From: Pegea sp. RAD2-039
Lineage: Eukaryota; Chordata; Thaliacea; Salpida; Salpidae
Direction of reading: 5' to 3'
Assembly: GCA_034620365.1 (NCBI GenBank)
Contig: JAQGEQ010000270.1
Span: forward strand, 806,001 to 870,000
DNA length: 64,000 bases
The stretch's first letter is position 1. Every line of letters starts with the position of its first letter. The notes beneath the pieces are model-generated. The model was given only the letters and a program-made list of their open reading frames with translations, was not told the origin of the DNA and did no database searches. Made by a program: the position numbers and the translations under genes. Of the stretch, positions 48,747 through 60,407 are shown piece by piece.

Positions 48747-51700
48747 TTATGATTCTAGAGAAGTACGTATTCTTAAAATGATGTAAGCGATCAGGCGAAG
48801 GCCAACAAAAAATCCTGCTAATATGGTTATGTCAATCCACACGCTATCTGTCTTAACATCCATAACTTCTAAGATCCGAGAGGTATTTTGAAAATCACAA
48901 CCAATTCCTATAAATAGAAATTTTTGATTAAAACATTTTCAATAATATTCAACAAGCTAGAAATAGAAAAAAAACTTATTAAAGCAAAATATGTCTTACT
49001 TCCAACTACTAAAACTTAAACAGGCAAAAGCAAGTTTGTCTCACTTGATTCTCAACTGTAGAAAGTGTCTTGGAGTAAAAATTTTAATTATTTATCTCTT
49101 TTAACTCAAAAAAGTTTTTCCATAAAGTAAAAGATGAGTTTAAAATAAACTTAATTAAAAGTTTGTCTTTTTCAAAATCATTTTTTGATTTAGTAAAAAT
49201 TACTTTCTTGAAACTTTAAATTGATTAATTTTGAGGTTTGTTAAGCTGACACAGTTTAGAAAAAAAAATCCAAAAAAAAACTATTTTTATTCTAAGAATA
49301 GCATCCTTCACTATTTTGATTTTTAATCAAAAATAAGTAGAACACCAAATATAGTTTAATCAATTATAGGGTCAAATAAAATTCTAGTGTTGCGTTTTAA
49401 GTTAAAATAACTTACAGTTATAATAAAAATGTTATACTTAAAGAAAAAATTCCACTCAGAAAGCAAATATTTAGAAAAAGTCAGTTAGCTCGATTAAGAA
49501 TTTGTTCTTGTAGAACCTCCTCGAATAATAAAATCAATCTTTAAGCAAAATCTATGCTCTAGACATCTATCTCATAAATCTTGTAGTGAGTAGCCAAAAG
49601 TACTTGTTTTAGGCAGAGTGTAACAAAAGTGGTGATAGCATATTGATTTTAAACAAGAAGTTCAAGTTGGTGATGAAATTTAACCTGAAGGGTTTCCACA
49701 CTCTAAGATAGTCCTGTTACGTCCATAAACTGATAATAAAACTCCTTCAAAACCATATCTCATGTAAGAAGCATAACTAATCCATTTTAGGTACCAAGGA
49801 ATTGTTTCAAACCGAACAAAAAAGCCAGAGAAAAGTAGTAAAGGAATCATAAACACTGGACCAGCAAACGTAGCAACCTAAAAATGATAATATTTGAGTT
49901 TTAATGATCACATCTTAAGTGATCATACTTCGAGATTTGGTGAAGCTGCTCCAACTAGTAATCCAAAAGATTGAGCTACTAGTGAAGTCATAACAAAAAC
50001 TGATGCAAAAATAAAAAAGCGTTCAACTTCGTTGGGCTGACCAGTCATAAAGTAAACGATAGCACAGTAAATTAGAGGAAAGATTATCTGGAAATAAATA
50101 ATTTGTTTTAATAGATTGCCAGTCTATAAACAAGTGAAGTTGATAATCACCTGACAAGGTATATCAGCAAAGGTCTTAGATAAGAAGTAAGATTTTATAG
50201 AATACCAATAATTCAAATGTTCTCGAATAAATATTGGCATTTCCATTGGAACTGTAAAAATATTAATTCTAACTTTTTTGATAATTAAAATTAAATAAAC
50301 ATTTCCATAAAAATTTCTGTAAATTTTAATTTTAATTTTAAACTTTTAATCAAGCCAAAATAGTGTTTTTGTATTTTTCCAATAAAATCAGTTGTTTGTC
50401 AAATCACAAGTAAATTGAGTAAATAGTAAAAACTCACATGTCAAAACGGTAGGCATTAAAGCTGCAAACATAACAAATAAAATAGAAAAAAATAGAAATC
50501 CTGTATTGTTGAGGGCTCTTTCAGATTGGTTACCAATATCCAAATAAAGCAATCCAAGTATGATAGCAATAACAATGTGACTAAGAAGTCTCATATGGGT
50601 CAAAGTCTGTCAATTTTGATAAAGGTTAGTTTGGAAGTAAATATATCAACATAACTCTAAAAGTTAAGGAGAAATTAAGTTTGAAAAAATGTTGGTAGAT
50701 TTCTTACTGGGTCTCGAACTATGGATAGAGAAGTACGTTTGAATAAGATTGTAAATTGTCTGAAGAAACTGGTTCCCACGAACTGACAGCTTTTCTGGCT
50801 TCGAGGGTTGAAAGGTAAGTTTTGGAAGGTAGGTGTCTGGATCAAAACCAGATTTTAAGAAACTCAAAATTTAAAAGTACAAGGTTTAAAATTCGCTAAA
50901 TTTTACTTAAAAACGTTTGACACAGGAAACCAATTACTAATGACAAAAGCTTCTGGAAAAGTTGAATTTTAAGCTACAATCAATTATTGTATTAAAAAAA
51001 ATAAATTTAAATCATGTGAAAAGTTGAATAGTTACTTGAGGTGAAGCATGAACAACTTCACTAACTGATGACGAGTGCTTATTCAATTTTTCATCTGATA
51101 TCTTCACCCATACGTCACTACTTCGATTGTTCTTGCTTTGATCGTCAGAAGGCTCTTCTTTCAATGATTCATCTTTAAATGATTTCTATTGAAAAATATT
51201 TAATTTAATTTCGCCTGTTTTATATTACTTGGTTTTATATCATTTGAATCGTCAATTATAACAACCATAGGACGAGTTATTTTGATATTATTTATGGCTG
51301 AAGAGATCAACTGATGACAAACCTGAAAACGTTGAGAAAAAACTTCACTTTTGCCTTGCTTCACTGACTCAACGAGCATAGAGATAACATCCCCATATTC
51401 ACCAGAAGCGACCTCAATCACTAAAAACAAGACATCAAAATCAGATAGATGAATCAAAATGCAAAACATTTTATATATGCCTTTTAAGAATACTAAAATA
51501 AAACTAGTTTGCTTTTAATCTTTCTAAGAGAGTTACTAAAGATCAAATCATTTATTTTTAGGAATTTACCAAAAAGAGTTTCATCAAATAATTCATGAGC
51601 TTTTTATTAGGAATAAATTCAGTTTGTTCTATCTACTTGTTTTTTTTTCATATTTTATCAACTTTTATGGAAGTTTACGAATTTCATCTCTTTAATAAGA

Positions 51701-54700
51701 CATTTTGAGATGAAATTAAACATCAAACGGATTAATTGAAAAAATTCTACTTAAATGTTTATACCAGATATTTTTCGATTTTATCTTGATTATTTTAAAC
51801 AAAAAAAGGAAAAAAATCCTAGTAAAGACCAAAATCTGCTGGATTGTGATACTGAGGACAGTTGAGGTCATGGTCTCGAAGAAATGGAACTAATCCTGGT
51901 ACTGAGCCATCATATATACATTGTCCAGCTCCTAAAATGTAAATCTGAAAAATATCAAATTTGGAAACATAAAAAAACTTCACCTAAAAATAAAATGTTT
52001 TAAGAAATTTACATTTAGATGTATTTTTTGAGATTCAGATGTTATTTTGGATAAATAATTTTTTAATTTTAAATAAAGATTAATTTTCCAATAACTTTAA
52101 TTACTTAGAAATAAATATTTCATTAAATGACCAAATTGCTCAATTTCACAAATACGAAAGTACATACCCTATCAAAAAGTTCAAACAATTTAGCTGAAGG
52201 TTGATGAATAGTACATATAATAGTTCGACCATCTCGAGCTAGAGACTTTAACAAAGCTGTAACTTGAAAACTGGTGAAGCTATCCAATCCACTAAAAAGA
52301 ATTATTTTTCTCCAGATACTTCTTAATTAACTGATTTTGAAACTTGAAGAGTGACAAACCTGGTTGGTTCATCAAAAAACATCACTGGTGGATTGTTGAC
52401 TAATTCAAGAGCGATCGCTAGCCGTTTTCTCTGGCCGCCTGATAAGTTGCAAGCCTTTGTATTCTTGCTAGGTATTAATCCGAGCATTCCAAGTATTTCT
52501 TTTACTACTTCTTGCTTAGTATTTGCATTGACGTTTTCACCAAGTTTTAAGTTAGCAGAAACCTTTTCAGAAAATCTTTTATTTGTCGAATGTTATAAAT
52601 AGAACATTTTCAAACCATCATTGATTCTTGCACAGTGAGATATGGAAGCAACAAATCATGCTGCATGATATAACAAGAATGTTTTCGGAATCTGTTTACA
52701 TCTCGCAAACTTCCATTGATATAAATCTCTCCTTTGCGTCCTCTTTCACTAAAGTTATCAAATACAGAAAGTCCAGAGGTTAATAGAGGATTTTTAATAA
52801 AGAAAGATTTTAAAGAAGAAATAAGAGACTTAAATAAGTCTTAAATCAGGAAACATCTCATCAACTTCAAACTAAATAATCATAAGCTCTTAGAGATCTT
52901 TACATTAAATTTTCTTTTAGGTTTGAAATACAAATTTGGAGATTTGAAACAATATAGAAATCTTATCAATAGCAGCATCCTTGTCTAGGCTTTTAGATAT
53001 TAATAAGTTTTAAGCTCACCGATAACCAGCTAAGATATTCATCAGGGAGCTTTTACCGGCCCCTGAGGGCCCCAAGATGCCAACCAATTGTGAAGAATCA
53101 AAATGTCCTTTTAAACCTTTCAAAATGCATTTGTAACCTTAAAAATAGAAACCTAAGTTTAAAAATTAAATATTGAAAGTTGTGCAAGTGTAAATTGCTT
53201 TTTGAGTAAAATTGAGACATCACTAAGTTGTAAACGCTTTTCTTCCATATGCACGCATGATGACGTCATACTGCAGCGTGAAAGAAATTCGAGCTTACAA
53301 AGTAATCGATTTTCAAGGTTACTATAGTTCATGAAACAAAGTTACCTCTAGCAATCTGAACAAATTCTGGTTGTAGTTGGCTCATTCAAAAAAGCAATTT
53401 GATTTAATTTTATCGATTAGTGAAAGTGTATTTTAAATTTCTAAAATAAATGTAATATCTTATAGCTTGTGAAATTGATTTTTAAAATTTATGTCTTTGA
53501 TAAAGTGCTTTTGAACTTATCTTGGCTAGTATTAGAAAAATTAATTTAGGAAAATCAATAAAAAAACAATTCATCATCACAAAATCATATGAAACCTTAA
53601 CATCTAAATTTAGTTTGAAGTTATTACCTTAAACTTTCGTACAATTTATTTCCAACTTTTGTATTATTGACTCATCGTTAGACTGTCATAAATAATAAAA
53701 AGAAAGTCATAAAAATGACAGTCTAACGATGAGTCAATAATACAAAAGTTGGAAATAAATAGTACGAAACATGTTGATTTGCAAAATAGCTTTGCAACGT
53801 TTTTAACAAATCTTTTTTGAATTCGTTAAAATCATAAATTGATTAAAACAAAAACTAAATTTAACAACTTTTATCAAAAAATTACTTTGAGTACTGAAGT
53901 TTTGGTAAATCAATAATATATAACTAAGTTGATATAAAAGTAATTTGAACAAATTATTTAACCCAACAACCATGAAAGTTCATCTTCAACAATTAAGCTT
54001 ACAAATTATATGAACTTTAATAAGCTAATTAAACGAAATTCAAAGCTAAGTAATAATTGCTTTAATGTTTAAACTTTAATTTTAAATGATATTAAAATAT
54101 AATTTTACTGAAACATTATTATATATTAGCAGTAGTTGCAGAATGTTGGTTTATTTTTCAAGCTTATGTTTTTTAACTGTTGCAACGCATTTGCAATAGT
54201 TTGATTTCCAAAACAGTATTGACAGCAAACCTAAAGTTGATTGTTATGGTTAAAAAAGGCAAAATATTTAAACCTTCAAATTGAAAAACATCTTTGAATG
54301 CAATAACAGAAAACAAATGATTGAATTAAAAACAGCAATTTATCAATAGTATCATCTCAGACATATTTTATGATCCTCTATTTTTACTTTGTTTATTAAT
54401 CTTAATGAGTAAAAGTACTATTTAAAAATAAATAGAGGCTTCTTTAGTTCAGTGAGCTATAGTAACCTCGTACCAGCTGGATTTTTTATTTTCTTCACGT
54501 TTGTTTTAAACAGATTTTGAAACCCCAATCAAACCTTGTCTGTCATTGAATTCAATTTCTTGTAACAATTCTCAGAGAATCTATTTCAAGATTTAGAATT
54601 CTGTGTAAACGAGTAAACTAAAGTAGCTCTTGGACTTTTTTACAGTTTTTTATCATCTACTGCATCCTTTTAAACACTCATTACCAAAATATATTTCAAG

Positions 54701-55568
54701 TTGTTCACCTCTTCTTTTAAAAATAGAACCTTCACGAACAGATAAACTTAGATTATCAAATGATATCTTGATTGGAAAACTTTTCATAAAAACTCTATTT
54801 TTTGTAGAATCCACAAAGCCATTTTCAATCTAAAAATTGAAAAATTCTTTTTTGAGAAATCAACTTAAATTTTTGTGAGAATATGTGTCAGCGGGAGGTG
54901 CTCTCTTCAGGCATCGTCCTTAGCATTTTTTGAAGAAAATAAATAAACAAACAAATAAATAAATGAATAAATAGATAGATATATAGATAAATAAATAAAC
55001 AAATAAATAAGCTAAATTGTAATGTAAAAAGTTGAAAAAATTTTTTTTGAGATATCAACATAAAAAATTCATATCTTTCTTAAAAAGGAGGATAAATTTG
55101 AAAACAATATTTATTTCAATGAAAGTCAAAATATGATTTATGAACAAGTTAGGAGAAAATCTCTTATTTTATTTTGTAAAATCTTTATTTTTTTCAAATT
55201 GTATCTAAATTGAAAGATTTTGTACAGTGTAGATGACTTTATCAAAACATCAGTTGAACTTTTTTAAATACAAACTGTTTTTTATCTTCAGCAACTTGTA
55301 ACAGATAACATAAAAGTCATCAAATTATTTTTACATTACTCTCAAACCTTAAACTAACTTTTTTGCACAAAGTTTTCATCGAGCTTAGATTTGAAGTCGG
55401 CAGAAAAGTTGAAGTGTTCTCTGGATTGATGTTTGTAATATTTTTATTTTCTTTTGAAGGATTTGACGTCTCAGCCACTGAAAAATCTGTCTCAATAGAT
55501 TCTCCATTTACCTTCACATTCTCATTCACTGTAGACAAGCTGGTCTCTTCAATGCACGTGTTCATCAT
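48747..55568 (-). CDS. ABCG1/ABCG4: ABCG half transporter, ABCG1/ABCG4 type
   Basis: Fifteen exons: 55359-55568, 54709-54829, 53020-53137, 52616-52748, 52360-52562, 52168-52291, 51830-51944, 51323-51420, 51036-51185, 50708-50782, 50438-50606, 50151-50251, 49929-50087, 49685-49877, 48747-48907; 709 aa, phases consistent throughout. The N-terminal 70 residues are polar and not conserved. Next are Walker [10 protein letters not shown] (133-141), signature LSGGQ (234-238), Walker B VMFFDEP (254-260) and the H-loop histidine (about 291). VASGEYGD follows, and a transmembrane domain begins near residue 430 ([53 protein letters not shown]). These half transporters dimerise and export sterols or other lipids. 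GTGTAG lies 22 nt before the ATG. Intron 2 carries a 55-bp-arm hairpin. The short E7 donor (GTCTTT) is non-standard. Confidence 0.93.
53635..53769. repeat. Long near-perfect inverted repeat (hairpin)
   Basis: The arms at 53635-53689 and 53715-53769 are 55 bp each and reverse-complementary with one mismatch, separated by a 25-nt loop. The sequence lies in intron 2 of the ABCG gene (53138-54708), so it would be transcribed. It could be a recent foldback/MITE insertion or the precursor of a hairpin small RNA. No clear target-site duplication was seen. Confidence 0.95.
54875..55010 (+). repeat. Dispersed repeat copy 4 with long tetranucleotide tail
   Basis: The core (GTGAGAATATGTGTCAGCGG, then GAGGTGCTCTCTTCAGGC) is followed from about 54938 by a run of AAAT, AAAC and GATA units to 55010. 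It lies inside ABCG intron 1, less than 50 bp from exon 2. The tail has expanded into a microsatellite, the longest of the four copies. Confidence 0.8.
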
Positions 55569-58500
55569 GTTACAACACTTGTTAATAATTCTACACAAAA
55601 TACATAAACAGATTAATAAGTTGAAAAATATTTTAAAATAAAATTATCAAATAGCTCATCAATTTTGTTTTTCACTAGTTCTTCTTTAAAACCTTTTCAT
55701 TCACTTACTGAACTTCTAGTTTCAACATAAACTTCTTTTTTTGGTTGATTTTTTTAATACTTTTTTCTATTTTATCACTTTCTTTCTATTTGAGAGAAAA
55801 AGTAAATGACGTCATGCAGACTTACTAGAAGCTGCTGGGAAAATCGTTGTTTTTGTTATTGTTAAGTTTAGAGTTACCACAAATTAATTGGGACAGACCC
55901 ATTATTTTACAAAAATTAGTTGTTTTTTAAAAAATTGGTTTTAATAAATTTCGTATTTTTAAATTTTAATACAAATTGGTTTTTAAACCAACATTTCAAA
56001 AAGCATTTTTTCTGACTTTGATTAAATGAAGTATTGGACAATTAGAAAATTATTACAAACTGTAAAAATATAATAGAAAGTTAACAAACATAAATCTTCA
56101 ATTAATCTTCGTAAAAGAACTGTTGCGCTCAATTAAGGATCATCTCAATTGATATCAATCTTATAGTCGAAGGTGTTGAGTTTTTTTTTGTTTCTTAAAA
56201 CGCAAAAATTGTTTTTTAAAATCATATTAGCCTCTTTCATACTATTCTAATTATATTATTTGCCGCATAGTAGCTAGTACAACCATCGAAAGTTTGGATT
56301 TAGCGTCTTGTAGCTACTACAGTCAATTTAGTGAAGTAAACAACTCAATTCAGAAGTATAAAAGGTACAAAGCTGGTTAAAACTGGACTTTAGTCTTTGG
56401 CCAAAAACATCCTACATAAAATACTTTATTTTAATGCTTTAAATATTAAAAGAACACATTTTTTCTGATGATCTTTATAGCTAAATCATTATTTATCGAA
56501 ATTAATATTTTTTTAAGTTTCTTAGAAAATAATTTTTTTTATATCCAGCCATTGATTTTCATCATAAATTTCTTCAAAAATGGATGAGACAAGCTTATAT
56601 ATCAGAGTCAAAAGAACAAATCTTCTTCCAACTTTAAATAAAGAAGCATTTGTTACATGGGAGTAAGAAAATTTTACAAATACTCCTCAACTGAAAAGGT
56701 TAAAGATTTCATAACTAAACAACAATAAAACCTAATCTTGAACTGAATACACCTCACAAAAAGTATTAAATTGTTAACTAACTATTTTCTTTAACTTTTG
56801 AACTCAGTATATCTAGAGTTTCTACTGATAAAACATTTCATTCAATATTTAAAATTTAGATTACTTTAAAATTTTTTAAAACTTTAAAACTGTAGTAATT
56901 CAATAGCTTTTATATCAATTTAAAACATGAAAAGCCTTTAAGACATTTTCTTTAATAATTTTGATCTCTAGCAGAACCAATTTTTTTTAAACGATTTGTG
57001 TAAATATTGCAAAAAACAAAAGAAAAACATATTTAGTTGAAGGTAGAGTTTAATAAAGTAAAATGGTCACTTAATTTAAATACAATTGACATAAGAATTA
57101 GTTACCTATAAACTTATTGATACCACCTGAATTATTTGTTTAATGTCATGAAGATATTCTTTTAAACTCATTTATTTGTCTATAAAACAAATTATTGTAG
57201 TTCAAGTCACAGTATTTGTGAACTTATGGGTCAAAACCCGGACAACATCTGCGACGACATCAAGTTGGCAGCAAACAAGTTTATTTAAAAAGGTAAGATA
57301 ACTTTAATTATTTTAATAAAGTATCCATTTGTCAGGCACTAATCTTATTTACAGGGCTACATTCGTTGGAAAACTATAGTCCTAGTAAAAATCAGACGGC
57401 TGAAAAAGTAGGGATGCGGTCTCAATGATGTAAATGATAAGAGCTGTAAGAGTTGCAGAACTAAATCAAATGTAGTGGATTCCTTTACTGCCTTTTCTTT
57501 AGAATCATCAAAACCAACTCTTAATTAAATAATTGAATTTTTTGTTTATTTTGCGGATTAAAAGTAATCTAATAAAAAGTTATAACTTTAGATTTTGACT
57601 TTCAACATGTAAACGGTGAATGAAAAATATATAGTTAAATTTTATACTAAACTAATTAAACTCACAATATTATTAAATTATTTAAAACGATAAAAATTAT
57701 ACCAAATCAGATCAAAAGCTTTCTATCCAAGTTTATCTTTAGAACTTAAAAACAAAATCTATGAATAAATTTCGCCTGACAGGTATTGAAAATTTATTTT
57801 CAAATATATTTAAGTTAAAAGAAAACAGCATTTTTTTGTAGGATTTATTAATATATACTACTAAAATATTTATGTTCATGTTGTTTGTTGATTTTGGGAA
57901 CTGCAATTTTTCTAGTGGTTTAAATGTATCTAAAAATAATACAGTCAGCATTTTTATACAGTCTCTAGTTTTAAAAACCAAAATTTTAAATAATTTTATA
58001 TCATGAACTGTTTTACTTAAAAAAATGAATCTATAACTTTTATAAAAAAATCATGGAAAAGAACTGAAAAAATTCAATCTTTTAATATACTCGACTAGCC
58101 TAATTAGATATACAATGAAAGCTTTCTTATATGTAGTTTGCTTTCAGCTATATATCGCATAAATAGAGATAGAAAACAAACAGGCAACTCTAAAATTAGT
58201 GCACGGGAAGAGGAATGAATTATTGATATTTAACTTAAGATTTCAGCTTTAAACCTTTTTATTTACATCTTGTCTTTAAATAGTAAAAATTGCAGATTTC
58301 TAAACAATTTTTTAAATGATTAGTAACTACGTTTTTACTAATGAATAATTGTTTCAAATTTAGCAATCAAGCTTTCTACAATCTGTAGTTTGTTTTGCTA
58401 TTCAACAAAAAACTTGGCCTAACTTCAGAAACTTTAAAAGTCGTTCCATAGAAATAAATCCTTAATATTTTTTAACAAAACTGAAAAAATAAAAAGTTGT

Positions 58501-60407
58501 GACATATTCTAAAATAATAGATCAATTTATACTGTTTATAGTTTATTAAAATATTGATATTTTAGATTTAAGCTTTACAGTCAAGGTAGTCCTACTAATT
58601 TGTTCCCGTTTTTAGTTTGTTTAAATTTTTTTATCTTATTTCTAAGACTTTAATTATAATAGAAAAGAATGGTAGTAAGGAAATAATAAGTAACAAGGTA
58701 AATGGTGAAAGTTGTTATTGGTGGTTATTGTATTAAGACGAAGCAATGAAAGGTGACTTGTCAGTCTGTCAGTTTCAACCCAAGTTGATATTTATTCTTT
58801 TCATTTTCTCTCCATTTAATACATATTCCCTCTGAGATGGTAATCTTTAATATTTATTTAGTTGAATCTAAAGTATTAAATATAGTTTAGACCTAGTCAA
58901 CTCATAAGTGAAGATGCTGTTGTCCAACCAAATACCAGTGGCGACGTCATTAAGACTATATCATCGTTATTTATAGTAACTTGTTATTTTTCAAAAGTTG
59001 CAAATGCTTAATGGTTGTTATGTTAAGTATTTTAATTATTAATATTTATATCACACTATTATTGCGACAAAAAAGTCTATAAGCCCCGGGTAGAAGGGCC
59101 CTGTTAGTCTGGTTAATGGCAACACGAGACACAAAACTCGAAATTTAAAGCTGAAGTTGAAGTATCATAGTCAATTCACTTTAATTAGTGTCGTTCTGGC
59201 AGCTCATTTGACGCTAGCCGGGCGTAGCTGCATCAGTCCATCTTTTCCGCTTCATATCCTTGTTGGCGTGGAGACAACTGCTATAGACAACAACTGGATA
59301 TCCATAACTTCTGCCTTGGCTTTGTGCCCTGGAAAAGTCACTCCAGCTTCGCTGTTTAGCGTAAAACTAATACGGAAACTACAGTACCGGCTATAAACCT
59401 AATCTTGTTTAGCAAGTAGTTTCCGTCGGTAGCAGAAATGTTCACTGGACATTCACCGCTTGTCTTAAGTTGGGCAGTCCCCAGCCAGAAAGCTGTTGTT
59501 TTGCCACAGTTTGCCTTTCTCATCGGGTGCATAGGGATTAGCAGTGTTCTACTGTGACAAACAGACTAAAGTTTGGTGCATCAATCAATAAACCAATACA
59601 ACATGGCCATTATTATAACATTACTATTATTAAGATATAAGCAACATAATGTATACAGTTAATTATTTTTACTATATTTAATGGTAGTATCACTTGCTTA
59701 TCTTATATCTAAATAAATTGTTGATGACAATTTTTTTAGAATTCTTTTAGAACTATTTTTTGAGTTCAAATCATTAGCAGACAACTTTGCACGTAATTAA
59801 AAAATAGTTATAACTTTAGAATAAGATAATTACATAATGCGGGGTAGCTTTTGTTTATAAAACGAACTGGTTCTATTTTATGTTTAAGTAACTTAACGAT
59901 AGAAAATCAAAAATCTACTTTTAATATTTGGAAATGACTCATAATATTTCAAACCAACAAACTTTGTAAAAAAAAAATAAGTTGAAAATTTGTTGCTTGC
60001 TAAATTAACTATTATTTATCCTTTTATGAAAAAAATATATTTAATATTTTAGATTCATTATAAAAATATTCAACTTCTATATATATAATATCTTTTAATC
60101 TTTACAACAATTTGAACTGTAAGGAATTCACAAGTATGATGCTTGGTGTATAGTATTGCTTTTATAAATAAGAAGCCAGAAATTTGTTTCAAAAGAGTTA
60201 AACAAAGAAAAAAGTTGATATTAAAAAAGTTGTAAAGCTCTTAAAGCAAATTGTTTATATTTTATTTGATTAAAAAAGCTATGAAATTTTATCTGAAGTT
60301 GTATATAGAATCATTCAGTAACATAAGCATCAACGAAATCTTTAAGTAAGCAAACAATAATAAAAACAGAAAAGAAAAGATAGAGACAGTTTGGAATAAA
60401 ATACTTC
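55569..60407. other. Intergenic region with GC-richer island
   Basis: No host gene supported. The only compositionally unusual part is the island at about 59077-59582, listed separately. The remainder is A/T-rich spacer between the 5' end of ABCG and the 3' end of the TRPC-type gene. Confidence 0.5.
59077..59582. other. GC-richer island of unknown origin
   Basis: About 500 bp with clearly higher G+C than the surrounding DNA and abrupt edges, starting at AAGCCCCGGGTAGAAGGGCC. One plus-strand frame is open from 59157 to 59396 (79 codons). The minus strand also gives relatively long open pieces in two frames that would join by a frameshift (for example FPGHKAKAEVMDIQLLSI). I recognise no family on either strand. 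It may be the relic of an insertion with different base composition. Confidence 0.5.

Noticed and set aside
53345..53386. In-frame ATG ([13 protein letters not shown]) followed by a GT, as a possible ABCG first exon
   Set aside because: Exons at 55359-55568 and 54709-54829 supply the true N-terminus: [14 protein letters not shown] joins in phase to [11 protein letters not shown] exactly as in ABCG4. The 53.3-kb ATG lies inside intron 2 and matches no family sequence.
54436..54500. tRNA-like segment (TTTAGTTCAGTGAG resembles an A box)
   Set aside because: No B box, no T-arm and no acceptor stem pairing in the expected places.
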